A stretch of 64,000 nt of DNA from VXMO01 sp034422835 (GTDB lineage Bacteria; Chloroflexota; Dehalococcoidia; UBA6926): assembly GCA_034422835.1 (NCBI GenBank), contig DAOUJJ010000004.1:1-64000 (forward strand), in the 5' to 3' direction. The notes under the pieces were generated by a model. It did not search any database. It was not told the origin of the DNA and worked only from the letters and a program-made list of their open reading frames with translations. Numbering within the stretch: position 1 is the first letter of the stretch; each line of letters opens with the position of its first letter. Made by a program: the position numbers and the translations under genes. Positions 41,523 through 51,043 of this stretch are shown one piece after another.

Positions 41523-41996
41523 TTATTGGTTGCTGAGGATGACGAGCATGACGCCAACGATGACGAGAACTGCCCCGACATAGACGCGCAACGTGATGCG
41601 TTCGACCTGTCGGAGGAAGACGGCGGCAAGGACGAGGGTGACAAGCGGGTTGACGGTGAAGATGGGCGAAACGAGGACGACGGGGGCGAGGTCGAGCGCA
41701 AAGAAGCTGAAGAATGCGCCCGTAGACGCGAGGATGCCGGCGAGACTGATCCATATGAGGGCCGCGCGTGGTGCCCGGATGTCTTTTCGCAGGTTGCGGG
41801 CGCTGGCAGCGCCGAGGATGAGCATACCGATGAAGAGCGTGATTGTGGAACCGACCTGCGGCGGGGTTTCGTCTGCAGTCAGCAGGCTGCGCGTGACAAC
41901 CTGGCTGCCCGCGTATCCCAGCACGGAGAGGAGGGCGGCGGCGGCGCCGATGATCAGTGGGCCGCGCAGGCGGGACGTGGGTGTGGTGGTGGTCAT
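41523..41996 (-). CDS. Half-size EamA-type transporter protein, second of pair
   Basis: 157 residues with five hydrophobic segments, equal to one EamA repeat of the drug/metabolite transporter superfamily (GPLIIGAAAALLSVLGYAGS, ILASTGAFFSFFALDLAPVV, VYVGAVLVIVGVMLVIL). Its start overlaps the stop of the upstream half-size gene by 4 bp. The two probably form a heterodimer that equals one ten-segment transporter. Substrate unknown. Confidence 0.8.
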   Translation of the reverse strand: MTTTTPTSRLRGPLIIGAAAALLSVLGYAGSQVVTRSLLTADETPPQVGSTITLFIGMLILGAASARNLRKDIRAPRAALIWISLAGILASTGAFFSFFALDLAPVVLVSPIFTVNPLVTLVLAAVFLRQVERITLRVYVGAVLVIVGVMLVILSNQ

Positions 41997-42439
41997 GATT
42001 GCTGGGCAGGGCCGGTGACGATGAGGGCGACACCGATGACGACGGCAAGGATGCCAATGGCAAGCTGAATGGTCACTCGCTCATCGAGGAACATCACGGC
42101 GAGGATGGAGGCGAATATGGGCATCGCTCCCCCCATAGCCGTTGCGCGGCCAACGCCGATCTTGCTGACGGCGGTGTAGTAGAAGAATCGACCGCCCATG
42201 AAGGAGAGGAGCGCGACGAGGGCGAAACCTCCGAGGGACTGCAGGTTGAGTTGCAGGAAAGCGGTGGGGTCCATGATGACGGCGATGATGGCGACGAAGA
42301 TGAATCCGGCCACGATGGAAATGAACGTCGCCGAGGTGGGGCTGACACGATTGATGCCCAGGCGGATGAGGATTGCGCCAACAGCCCAACACATGGAGGC
42401 GGTGAAGGCGAGAATGATGCCGACTGTGGTGTCGGTCAT
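41993..42439 (-). CDS. Half-size EamA-type transporter protein, first of pair
   Basis: 148 residues, five hydrophobic segments (IILAFTASMCWAVGAILIRL, FISIVAGFIFVAIIAVI, FALVALLSFMGGRFFYYTAV, AMGGAMPIFASILAVMFLDE, LAIGILAVVIGVALIV). The F-L-D-E-R end of the fourth segment is the EamA signature. Its start overlaps the purQ stop by 4 bp, so purQ and the transporter pair are one translational unit. Confidence 0.82.
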   Translation of the reverse strand: MTDTTVGIILAFTASMCWAVGAILIRLGINRVSPTSATFISIVAGFIFVAIIAVIMDPTAFLQLNLQSLGGFALVALLSFMGGRFFYYTAVSKIGVGRATAMGGAMPIFASILAVMFLDERVTIQLAIGILAVVIGVALIVTGPAQQS

Positions 42440-43143
42440 GCGTAGGGAACGGGGAGGCCGGCGTGTTGGAGCATCGAGGCGAAGATGGGACGGCCGTCAA
42501 CGCCGCCGATCTCCGGCTCGCAGCAGCGCTCCGGGTGGGGCATCATGCCGAGCACGTTGCGGTTCTCGTTGACGATGCCGGCGATATTGGCAAGCGCGCC
42601 ATTCGGGTTGGCCTCCGGCGTGATCTCTCCGTCGGGCGTGGAATAGCGGAAGATGATGCGATTCTCGCGCTCCAGTTGGGCGATGGTGTCCGGGTCTGCA
42701 AAGTAGTTGCCGTCGCCGTGCGAGATGGGGACGCGGAGGACATCGCCCTGCTGCGCCAGTGAGGTGAATCGGCTGTCCGTGGTCTCCACGCGGAGATTCG
42801 TCCATTGGCAGCGGTACTGGAGATGGGCGTTGCGCAGAAGCGCGCCGGGGAGCAGTTGGGCCTCGCACAGTACCTGGAAGCCGTTGCAGATACCGATGAC
42901 GGTCTTGCCCTCGTCTGCCATGCGGCGGATGCCGTCTATGACGGGGGAGAAACGGGCGATTGCGCCGGGACGCAGGTGGTCGCCGTGCGCGAAACCGCCG
43001 GGCAGGATGGCGAGATCGTAGCCGGAGAGGTCGCTTTCCGTGTGCCAGACGTAGTCGGCGTCGGCGTTGAAGACGTTGGTGAGGACGTGGTGGCAATCAG
43101 CGTCGCTCCAAGTGCCGGGAAAGACGACAACGGCGGCTTTCAT
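42436..43143 (-). CDS. purQ: Phosphoribosylformylglycinamidine synthase subunit PurQ
   Basis: 235 residues. Class I glutamine amidotransferase with nucleophile Cys in GICNGFQVL near 85, the following PGALLRN, and the catalytic His in MMPHPERC near 210. It supplies ammonia to PurL in purine synthesis. purS and purL are not in the window. Confidence 0.94.
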   Translation of the reverse strand: MKAAVVVFPGTWSDADCHHVLTNVFNADADYVWHTESDLSGYDLAILPGGFAHGDHLRPGAIARFSPVIDGIRRMADEGKTVIGICNGFQVLCEAQLLPGALLRNAHLQYRCQWTNLRVETTDSRFTSLAQQGDVLRVPISHGDGNYFADPDTIAQLERENRIIFRYSTPDGEITPEANPNGALANIAGIVNENRNVLGMMPHPERCCEPEIGGVDGRPIFASMLQHAGLPVPYA

Positions 43144-43145
43144 GG

Positions 43146-43601
43146 TTATTGGGAGAGGAGCTGCTGGACGACGTCCGAGACGTCTTTACCGTCGGCGCGG
43201 CCTCTCATGGCGGGCATGAGGGCGCCCATGACGCGGCCTCGGTCGGCCATGCTGCGCGCGCCGATGTCGTCGATGATCCTGCGGGCTTCCGCTTCGATTT
43301 CTTCTTTGGAGAGGCGCTCCGGCAGGTAGGACATGACGACGGCGAGTTCGGCCTCCTGCTCTTCGAGGCCGTCATCGCGTCCGGCCTTGCGGAACTCGTC
43401 GATGGTTTCCTTGCGCTGGCGGGCCTCACGGGCGAGCACGTCTGCGGCCTCGGTGTCGTCAAGAGCGGTATTGGGCCCCTTGGCGATGGCGGCGTTCTGG
43501 AGGGCGCTGCGCATCATGCGGATGGCGGACAGGCGGGGGCGGTCACGATCGCGCATGGCCTGTTTCATGTCGTCTTCAAGTTGTTCGACGATGGTTGGCA
43601 T
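43146..43601 (-). CDS. GatB/YqeY domain protein
   Basis: 151 residues, the normal YqeY length. EDDMKQAMRDRDRPRLSAIR at the N terminus, a helical middle with KETIDEFRKAGRDDGLEEQE, and PALMRGRADGKDVSDVVQQ at the C terminus (as GALMPAMRGRADGKDVS). Related to the tail domain of GatB, which binds tRNA. Two bases separate it from purQ, on the same strand. Confidence 0.88.
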   Translation of the reverse strand: MPTIVEQLEDDMKQAMRDRDRPRLSAIRMMRSALQNAAIAKGPNTALDDTEAADVLAREARQRKETIDEFRKAGRDDGLEEQEAELAVVMSYLPERLSKEEIEAEARRIIDDIGARSMADRGRVMGALMPAMRGRADGKDVSDVVQQLLSQ

Positions 43602-43608
43602 GGGAGAA

Positions 43609-44283
43609 TTATGGCATACGGGGGGCTTCGGCGAGTTGCAGGACGCGCTCTATGACTTGTTGAGGGGTTAGGGAGTCTGTGATGAGGACGTGGGCGTCAT
43701 CGGCGGGCTTTAGCGGGGAATCTGTCCTTTCCGCGTCGCGTTTGTCCCGCTCCTGGAGCTCGGAGAGGACTCGCTCAAAGTTGTTGTCATCACCCCGTTC
43801 AGCAGCCTCGGCGTAGCGCCGTCGTGCCCGGGCCTCCGCCGATGCGTCAAGGTAGACCTTAACTGGCGCGTCCCACAGGACAACCGTGCCGATGTCTCGC
43901 CCTACCATCACCACCCGGCCGTCAGCTTGCTCCGCCATCTTTCTCTGCATAGCAACCAGGGCGCGCCGCACGCCGGAGAGGACGGCGACGCGTGATGCGG
44001 CGCTTGCGGCATCAGGGGAGCCAATCGCGTCGCTCACGTCCTCGCCGTCAATCGTCACACGCGTGTCATCGATGGCCATTTCCGATTGCTGCGCCAGGCG
44101 GGCGACGGCATCGTTGCTCCACTCTGCAAGGTTGGCTCGCAGGGCGAGCAGGCCGACGGCGCGGTAGAGCAGGCCGGTATCGATGAAGGCCCAGCCCAGT
44201 GTCCGGGCGACACCCCGCCCCACGGTGGTCTTGCCGGACGCGACCGGCCCGTCGAGAGCGATGGGGCCTTTATGAGAAGCCAC
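43609..44283 (-). CDS. cmk: Cytidylate kinase
   Basis: 224 residues from GTG 44283 (VASHKGPIALDGP), preceded by GGGGAA; an upstream TTG frame start gives an over-long protein. P-loop DGPVASGKTT, GWAFIDTGLLYRAVGLLAL, MVGRDIGTVV and a lid region with RRRYAEAAERGDDNNFERVL. It phosphorylates CMP and dCMP. Last gene of the run purQ to cmk in reverse orientation. Confidence 0.93.
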   Translation of the reverse strand: MASHKGPIALDGPVASGKTTVGRGVARTLGWAFIDTGLLYRAVGLLALRANLAEWSNDAVARLAQQSEMAIDDTRVTIDGEDVSDAIGSPDAASAASRVAVLSGVRRALVAMQRKMAEQADGRVVMVGRDIGTVVLWDAPVKVYLDASAEARARRRYAEAAERGDDNNFERVLSELQERDKRDAERTDSPLKPADDAHVLITDSLTPQQVIERVLQLAEAPRMP

Positions 44284-44366
44284 GTGATTCCCCGTTGCCG
44301 TCTCGACTACAGGTAGAATGCGCGCGGGCGTCAATCGACCCTCGCCGTGAGATACTAACGGCAGTA

Positions 44367-44846
44367 ATGAACTGGCTCGATATACTCATCATCGTCATAG
44401 TGGCAGTTCCGGTCGCATTTGGCTTGCGCATCGGGTTGATTCACATCGCGTCCAGTCTTGTCGCCATAGCGGCGGGCACGTTGCTCGCAACCCTCTTCTG
44501 GCGGCAGGCCGCAGATATTGTCGGCGTATTCATCCCGGATGACAATCTGGCCGCGCTCATCGGCTACTTGCTCATCCTGCTCATCGTAATTGCGGCAGGT
44601 TGGGCCGCGGCGGTATTCGCCAAGGGCGCGCTCAACGTATTGATGATGGGCTGGGTGGACAAGGCGGGGGGCGTCCTCTTTGGCGCGCTGTTGGGCTGTG
44701 TCATCGTCGCCGCGATGATCTGGTCACTGGAGTCATTCAGTGGAGAAACCGTGCAGGAGGCGCTGGACGCGTCCTTCCTGCGGCCCTATTTCGCATTCCT
44801 GGTCCCCATTCTTCGCTCGATTTCCGGTGAGATTGACCTGTCATAG
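44367..44846 (+). CDS. CvpA-family membrane protein
   Basis: 159 residues from ATG 44367 (MNWLDILIIVIVAVPVAFG). Four hydrophobic segments and a conserved GWVDKAGGVLFGALLGCVIV segment typical of CvpA/colicin V production proteins. Role in these bacteria is not established. Divergent from cmk by 83 bp. Confidence 0.82.
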   Translation: MNWLDILIIVIVAVPVAFGLRIGLIHIASSLVAIAAGTLLATLFWRQAADIVGVFIPDDNLAALIGYLLILLIVIAAGWAAAVFAKGALNVLMMGWVDKAGGVLFGALLGCVIVAAMIWSLESFSGETVQEALDASFLRPYFAFLVPILRSISGEIDLS

Positions 44847-44889
44847 TCCTTTGCAGCATGGATAATGGATGCAGGTGGGTAGGGCTACA

Positions 44890-45501
44890 ATGCGGAATAT
44901 GGAAAAGGGAACGGTTGAGGACACCGCCCGGCAGGGAGTGGTGCATATCCTCAATTCCTCGGTTCTTGTGCTCAACGGCAATTTTGAGCCGCTGAACGTC
45001 ACGCGCGTTCGCCGCGCGCTCCTCCTGTTAATTCGCGGCAAGGCCGAGATGATTGAGAACGGACGCGGCCACCTGCAGGCCGAAAAGGACCGATTGGATG
45101 TGCCGTCCGTGATCCGGCTGTCCAGCTACGTGCGGCGTCCCATTCAGCCGCAGCGGCTGACCCGGCGCGAGGTGTTTCTGCGGGACGGGAACACGTGCCA
45201 GTACTGCGGCAAACCGTCACGGGAGTTGACGCTTGACCACGTGCTGCCGCGGCACCGGGGCGGCCAGAACACGTGGGACAACGTGGTGGCCGCATGTGTT
45301 CGCTGCAACCACCGCAAGGCGGGACGGACGCCGCGCGAGGCCGGTATGCATCTCCTGACTGAACCCGCCGCCCCCCGCCCCAATCCGTACCACACCTTCT
45401 ATCGATTCCTGGGGGCGAATGAGAGCTGGAGGAAGTTCTTCCCGGAGCCGCGCAGGGGATCATCACACGGCTGGAACGGCCACGAAGGTTCCGCATCATG
45501 A
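44890..45501 (+). CDS. HNH endonuclease family protein
   Basis: About 203 residues from ATG 44890 (MRNMEKGTV); an ATG at 44869 is an alternative. The N-terminal SSVLVLNGNFEPLNVTRVRR is conserved in a family of housekeeping-type HNH proteins. The HNH core is CQYCGKPSRELTLDHVLPRH, then GGQNTWDNVVAACVRCNHRK, with two CxxC pairs binding zinc. Probable DNA nuclease; biological role unknown. Confidence 0.87.
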   Translation: MRNMEKGTVEDTARQGVVHILNSSVLVLNGNFEPLNVTRVRRALLLLIRGKAEMIENGRGHLQAEKDRLDVPSVIRLSSYVRRPIQPQRLTRREVFLRDGNTCQYCGKPSRELTLDHVLPRHRGGQNTWDNVVAACVRCNHRKAGRTPREAGMHLLTEPAAPRPNPYHTFYRFLGANESWRKFFPEPRRGSSHGWNGHEGSAS

Positions 45502-45521
45502 TCCGGCAAGTCTCAATAACA

Positions 45522-45552
45522 TTGCGCGAATGGCAGAACCGGCGGCTATAAT
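45522..45552 (+). promoter_or_regulatory. Candidate promoter of the ferredoxin gene
   Basis: TTGCGC at 45522-45527 and a perfect TATAAT at 45547-45552; the 19-bp spacer is long. Followed by an AAGGAG ribosome-binding site ten bases before the ATG at 45613. Confidence 0.5.
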
Positions 45553-45612
45553 GACTGCACGGCTACAGGTATACTAACTAAGGACATTCGCACTCGAAGG
45601 AGCTAGACAGGC

Positions 45613-45858
45613 ATGGCCTACATCATCGCGGAGCCCTGCATCGACCTCAAAGACGCTTCATGCGTCGATGTCTGCCCCGTGGACTGTATCCACACAACGG
45701 ACGAGGACAACATGTACTACATCCATCCGGATGAGTGCATTGACTGCGCGGCCTGTGAGCCTGTTTGCCCGGTGACCGCCATCTTTGAAGAGAGTGAACT
45801 CCCCGAGGAGTGGAACGACTTCATCCGCATCAACCGCGAGTGGTTTGAGAACCAGTAG
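45613..45858 (+). CDS. 7Fe-type ferredoxin
   Basis: 81 residues. N-terminal ligands Cys in EPCIDLKDASCVDVCPVDC (spacing C-x7-C-x3-C suits a [3Fe-4S] cluster, with the next Cys serving the second cluster) and CIDCAACEPVCP for a [4Fe-4S] cluster. A small cytoplasmic electron carrier, FdxA-like. An R2 repeat begins directly after the stop codon. Confidence 0.93.
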   Translation: MAYIIAEPCIDLKDASCVDVCPVDCIHTTDEDNMYYIHPDECIDCAACEPVCPVTAIFEESELPEEWNDFIRINREWFENQ

Positions 45859-45859
45859 T

Positions 45860-45892
45860 TCACCCTTCGACAGGCTCAGGGCGAACGGGGTG
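45860..45892. repeat. R2 repeat shared by two convergent gene ends
   Basis: CACCCTTCGACAGGCTCAGG followed by GCGAACGGGG. It begins one base after the ferredoxin stop and contains the stop codon and last codons of tlyA (PPRSP, stop). Confidence 0.85.
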
Positions 45893-46667
45893 GATTCCCC
45901 AGATACAAGAAATACTCGCGGTTGCCCTTTGGGCCGGTAATCACCGATTCGCGCACTCCCAGGACACGGAGCCCGTTTTCGATTGCCCATAGAGCCACGC
46001 CGCCGACTGCGTTTGCCCGCGCCGCCGGTGATCTGACAACGCCGCCCCGCCCCACCTCTTCCCGCCCAGCCTCAAACTGCGGCTTGACCAACGCCAGGAT
46101 GAAACCGCCGGGAGTAAGAGTTTCGATGATGGCGGGCAGGACGAGGGTCAGCGAGATGAAGGACACGTCCGCCACCGCCAGATTGATTGGTTCCTCGATT
46201 TCGAGAGAATGCCGCGCGTTGTGGCGCTCCATCACGACCACGCGCGGGTCATTTCGCAGGCTCCACGCCAACTGGCCGTAGCCGACGTCGACCGCGTAGA
46301 CGCGTTCTGCGCCGCGCTGCAAAAGGCAATCGGTGAATCCACCCGTCGATGCTCCGACATCGAGGCAGACGAGGCTGGCGGGATTCAACTCGAACGCATC
46401 GAGCGCGCCTTCAAGCTTGACGCCGCCGCGGCTGACGTATGTTGGCCCATCCGCAAGGAGGATTTCCGCGTCGGGAGCGGCGAGGGTGGCGGGTCTGAGT
46501 ACGACGGAGCCGTTTACCGTGACGAGGCCATCGGCAATCATTGCCCGGGCGGCGTCGCGTCCGGAGGCGATCCCACGCTCGACGAGCAGGCCGTCGAGCC
46601 GCACTCGTCCGCGTGATAGCGCAGCCGGATCAGCCTTGCCGCGTGGTTGTCGTTTTTGGCGGGTCAT
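45876..46667 (-). CDS. tlyA: TlyA-family rRNA (cytidine-2'-O)-methyltransferase
   Basis: 263 residues. N-terminal S4 RNA-binding domain (RVRLDGLLVERGIASGRDAA, then DGLVTVNG), then an FtsJ-like methyltransferase with CLDVGASTGGFTDCLLQRGA and YAVDVGYGQLAW, and LALVKPQFEAGREEVGRGG near 195. The final residues NPPRSP and the stop codon come from an R2 repeat, so the native C terminus may have been replaced. Known members methylate 16S and 23S rRNA. Confidence 0.92.
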   Translation of the reverse strand: MTRQKRQPRGKADPAALSRGRVRLDGLLVERGIASGRDAARAMIADGLVTVNGSVVLRPATLAAPDAEILLADGPTYVSRGGVKLEGALDAFELNPASLVCLDVGASTGGFTDCLLQRGAERVYAVDVGYGQLAWSLRNDPRVVVMERHNARHSLEIEEPINLAVADVSFISLTLVLPAIIETLTPGGFILALVKPQFEAGREEVGRGGVVRSPAARANAVGGVALWAIENGLRVLGVRESVITGPKGNREYFLYLGNPPRSP

Positions 46668-46712
46668 TTCGCACCTACAGTATCATTTGCATGCAGTATG
46701 AACGGGAGGAAC

Positions 46713-47675
46713 ATGTCCGAGAGTCAAGCGGCCTCTGGGGTGGAGAGTGAAGGCATGGGAGCGGCGCGCCGGCCGTCGATGCCGTTCGCGGTGCTGCGCC
46801 TTCTCCGCCCGACGCAGTGGACAAAGAACGGGCTGCTCTTCCTGGCATTCGCCTTTTCCCTGAATCTCCATTGGGACCTTGATGATCCGGAGACTGCGTT
46901 GCGGCTGCTGCTGCAGGCGGCTATGGGGGCCGCTATCTACGTCGGCCTGTCCGGCGCGACGTACATCATCAACGACATCATCGACGCGGACCGGGACAGG
47001 GCGCATCCGACCAAACGGGAAAGGCCCATCGCCGCCGGATACGTAACACCCACCGTTGGCGGCTTCGTGTCCGCCGCGCTGCTGGTGGTGTGCCTAGGCG
47101 GGGCGTTTGCGATGAGCCCGCTGATGGGCCTGATCGCAGTGGGGTACGTCAGCCTGACCATCGGCTACTCGGCGCTGCTGAAGAACGTGGTGATCATCGA
47201 CGTGACGGCGGTTGCGGCGGCATACCTGATCCGGGTGATGGCGGGAGCCGTGGCCATCGACGTGCCGATTTCTCCATGGCTGTATGTCTGCACAACGTTG
47301 GGCGCGCTCCTCATCGCGATTGGCAAGAGGCACGGCGAGGTTGGGTTGATGGAGGACGGAGCGTCCGATCACCGCGACACGCTGGGTCGCTACAGCGTGC
47401 CGCTGCTGAACCGGATGATTGCCGTGGCCGCTGTTTCCGCGTTGACGGCATACGCCCTGTACACGTTCACCGCGTCAAATCTGCCGGGGCAGATGATGCT
47501 CACGATCCCCTTCATGATCTACGGCGTCTTTCGGTACTTGCAGCTGATACGGATGGGGCACATCACCGGAGAGCCGGAGCGCGTCCTGCTGCAGGACAAG
47601 CCTATGATGCTGGCCGTCATCGCGTGGATGGCGGCGGTTGTTGCGATTCTGATCATTTTCCCGCGGCCAGCGTAG
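46713..47675 (+). CDS. UbiA-family prenyltransferase, decaprenyl-phosphate phosphoribosyltransferase type
   Basis: 320 residues from ATG 46713, with GGGAGG just upstream. About nine membrane segments. The NDIIDADRDRAHPTKRERP motif near residue 92 is the Asp-rich motif of the DPPR synthase subgroup (HPxKRxRP). Family role: transfer of phosphoribose to a polyprenyl phosphate, or UbiA-type prenyl transfer. R2 repeats follow immediately after the stop codon. Confidence 0.87.
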   Translation: MSESQAASGVESEGMGAARRPSMPFAVLRLLRPTQWTKNGLLFLAFAFSLNLHWDLDDPETALRLLLQAAMGAAIYVGLSGATYIINDIIDADRDRAHPTKRERPIAAGYVTPTVGGFVSAALLVVCLGGAFAMSPLMGLIAVGYVSLTIGYSALLKNVVIIDVTAVAAAYLIRVMAGAVAIDVPISPWLYVCTTLGALLIAIGKRHGEVGLMEDGASDHRDTLGRYSVPLLNRMIAVAAVSALTAYALYTFTASNLPGQMMLTIPFMIYGVFRYLQLIRMGHITGEPERVLLQDKPMMLAVIAWMAAVVAILIIFPRPA

Positions 47676-47743
47676 CCCTTCGACAGGCTCAGGGCGAACG
47701 GGGGCGATCTTGCTCATCCTTCGACTATGCTCAGGGTGAGCGG
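47676..47743. repeat. Two R2 repeats between ubiA-like gene and ybeY
   Basis: CCCTTCGACAGGCTCAGGGC at 47676 and CCTTCGACTATGCTCAGGGT at about 47717, each followed by GAACG or GAGCG. Confidence 0.85.
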
Positions 47744-47779
47744 GGGCGTATCATGCCTTGGTGGGGGTAGCAGGCTGTC

Positions 47780-48343
47780 ATGTCATCGTCGTCGTATCGC
47801 GTTAGCATTCTTGCCGAAGAGCCGCATCGCAAGGCGCTCACTCGACGCTGGGTGCGTGACGTTATCCGGCGTGCCCTCGCGGCAGAGGATGCGCCGTCCG
47901 GGGGGCGTGTGGAGGTGCTCATCGCCGGCGACGAGACGGTTTCGGCATTGAACGCCCAATTCCTTGGGGAGCAGGGCACGACAGACGTACTGTCCTTCCC
48001 CGCCGAGGCGTTTGATATCGCAGACGATTGGCCGAAGGATGAGGGCGCGGCGCGAGGCGACATCGGCCAGCTTGTGCTGTCCGCGCCGCAGACCGCCGCC
48101 CAAGCGGAGGCCAACGGTCTGAGCGTCGAGGAAGAAGCAGCCCACCTGCTTGTCCATGGGATCCTGCACCTGCTCGGCCATGATCACGTGCTCAGCGACG
48201 ATGAAGAAACGATGCGCGCCCGCGAAGACGCCATCCTGATGGACATCATCGGCAGACCGGTTCATGGGACGGAGCCGATGGCGCTGTCGCATCCGGATGG
48301 GCACGAGGCAGAGACAACGGCGTCCACGGGACGGGCGCCATGA
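47780..48343 (+). CDS. ybeY: Endoribonuclease YbeY
   Basis: 187 residues. The zinc motif HLLVHGILHLLGHDH (H-x3-H-x5-H) near residue 122 and the upstream GTTDVLSFPAEAF are diagnostic. It processes rRNA 3' ends and supports ribosome quality control. The stop overlaps the dnaX start by 4 bp. Confidence 0.94.
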   Translation: MSSSSYRVSILAEEPHRKALTRRWVRDVIRRALAAEDAPSGGRVEVLIAGDETVSALNAQFLGEQGTTDVLSFPAEAFDIADDWPKDEGAARGDIGQLVLSAPQTAAQAEANGLSVEEEAAHLLVHGILHLLGHDHVLSDDEETMRAREDAILMDIIGRPVHGTEPMALSHPDGHEAETTASTGRAP

Positions 48344-50085
48344 CATCGGAACAGGCCGCGCAAGGCCCGCACCAGGTCCTGTATCGCAAGTGGCGTCCGC
48401 AGACGCTGGAACAGGTTGTCGGGCAGGAGCACATCACACAGACGCTTCTGAACGCGCTTGACCGGGACAGGGTGGGGCACGCCTACCTGTTCACCGGGCC
48501 TCGCGGCACGGGCAAGACGAGCACGGCGCGGATTCTCGCCAAGGCGATCAACTGCGAGACGACGGGCGGGAGAGGCGAGCCGTGCAATGATTGCGAGCCC
48601 TGCCAGCAGATTACCGACGCATCATTCCTCGACCTTGTGGAGATCGACGGGGCGTCGAATCGTGGCATCGACGAGATCCGCGATCTGCGGGAGAAGGTGC
48701 GGTTCATGCCGGCGCGGGGCCGAAAGAAGGTGTACATCATAGATGAGGTGCACATGCTTACGGCGGCGGCGTTCAACGCGTTGCTGAAGACGCTGGAGGA
48801 ACCGCCCGATCACGTGGTGTTCCTGCTGGCGACGACGGAGCCGCACGCCGTCCCCCTGACCATCGCGTCGCGGTGCCAGAGATTCGATTTCCAGCGCATC
48901 CCGGAGGAACGAGCCGCCTCTCTGCTTGGTGAGATTGCCCACGCGGAGGGGCTGAGCATGGACCCGGATGCGCTGAATACGGTGGTCAAGGCGTCCGGTG
49001 GCAGCCTTAGAGACGCCGAAAATCTGCTTGAGCAGCTTGCCTTGACGGCGGGCGCTGACGCGACCGCGAGTGACGCGCGGCGTCTGTTCGGCATCGCGGG
49101 ATCCGGGCGCGCGCGTGAGTTGATTGCGTCGCTGTTGGGAGAGAAAGATCTTGCGGCTGCACTGCGCGGCCTGTCGGCGCTGCACGCGGCGGGCGTGGAC
49201 ATGAGGCAGATCCACCGCGAGTTGGTGAATGAACTGCGAGCGTTGATGCTTGTGCGCGCGGGCGCGGGGGACGTGCTGGATATCTCTGATGATGAGAAAG
49301 GATCGGCGCGGGAGCTGGCGGAGAAGATCGAGCTGCCGGTGATCCGCCATGCGCTGGGGCAGATTGCGGCGTTGTCCGTCCCGAGCGGCAGCCCGCCGCT
49401 GCCGTTGGAGATGGCCTTTGCGGGCATCTCGCTCAGCGGAGAGTCGGTGCAGCGCGTCGCGGAGGAGAGGTCTGCGGCGACCCAGGAGGAACGCGAGGTT
49501 GCCGAAACACGGCCAACAGAGCCGCCGCCCGCGCGCCAGCCTCGCCAGCAGCAGCCTGAACAACAACGCTCTGAGCAGCAACAGCGGGCTCCCCAACCCA
49601 GGCCGGAGCCTGCGCGCCCAAGCCCGGCCCGGACGGAGTCGGAGTACCCACGCACAGGAACTCGACAGTCGCCGATGGTGGCGCAGCGGCAGGGGGGCGC
49701 GGAGCCGTTTGAGATGCCGCCCGGCGATCTGACATTCGAGACATTGCAGGACAACTGGCGGCAGCTCGTAGACGGGCTGCGCGGGGCCGGCTCAAGCGGC
49801 AATCTCGATGCCTTTCTACGCAGCGTATCGCGGCCCCTTGCCATCGAGAACGACGATACGATCGTGATTGGGTTCATGCACGATTTCCACAAGAACAAGA
49901 TCGACGATCCGAAGTACCGCCACCTGGTGGAACAGCGTTTCGCGCAGCTGCTGGGCAAGCATTACACGATCCGATGCGAGAAGGTCGGGCAGGAGGAGCG
50001 CGGCGGCCACCTTGTGAGGGCGGCGCAGCAAATGGGGGGGCAGATCGTCTCCGGAGGACAGAAGGACGAGGACGACGCCGGGTGA
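48340..50085 (+). CDS. dnaX: DNA polymerase III subunit gamma/tau
   Basis: 581 residues. Walker A GPRGTGKTSTARILAKAINC, zinc-binding Cys in GEPCNDCEPCQQI, DEVHML Walker B, sensor-type LEEPPDHVVFLLATTEP. A Gln/Pro/Arg-rich linker spans about residues 385-450 (PPPARQPRQQQPEQQ), followed by a C-terminal domain. Clamp-loader ATPase. I see no obvious frameshift signal for a shorter gamma form. Operon ybeY-dnaX-ybaB-recR. Confidence 0.95.
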   Translation: MTSEQAAQGPHQVLYRKWRPQTLEQVVGQEHITQTLLNALDRDRVGHAYLFTGPRGTGKTSTARILAKAINCETTGGRGEPCNDCEPCQQITDASFLDLVEIDGASNRGIDEIRDLREKVRFMPARGRKKVYIIDEVHMLTAAAFNALLKTLEEPPDHVVFLLATTEPHAVPLTIASRCQRFDFQRIPEERAASLLGEIAHAEGLSMDPDALNTVVKASGGSLRDAENLLEQLALTAGADATASDARRLFGIAGSGRARELIASLLGEKDLAAALRGLSALHAAGVDMRQIHRELVNELRALMLVRAGAGDVLDISDDEKGSARELAEKIELPVIRHALGQIAALSVPSGSPPLPLEMAFAGISLSGESVQRVAEERSAATQEEREVAETRPTEPPPARQPRQQQPEQQRSEQQQRAPQPRPEPARPSPARTESEYPRTGTRQSPMVAQRQGGAEPFEMPPGDLTFETLQDNWRQLVDGLRGAGSSGNLDAFLRSVSRPLAIENDDTIVIGFMHDFHKNKIDDPKYRHLVEQRFAQLLGKHYTIRCEKVGQEERGGHLVRAAQQMGGQIVSGGQKDEDDAG

Positions 50086-50110
50086 CTGAGAGACGCGGGA
50101 GGGCAGGCGG

Positions 50111-51039
<929 letters not shown>

Positions 51040-51043
51040 GGCG

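Noticed and set aside
41993..41996. Frameshift splitting one EamA transporter
   Set aside because: Each half has its own start, a complete five-segment unit and an ATGA overlap; this is a normal coupled pair.
41493..42445. Long plus-strand frames opposite the EamA pair
   Set aside because: Extremely acidic, Gly/Asp/Glu-rich translation typical of antisense to GC-rich membrane-protein genes.
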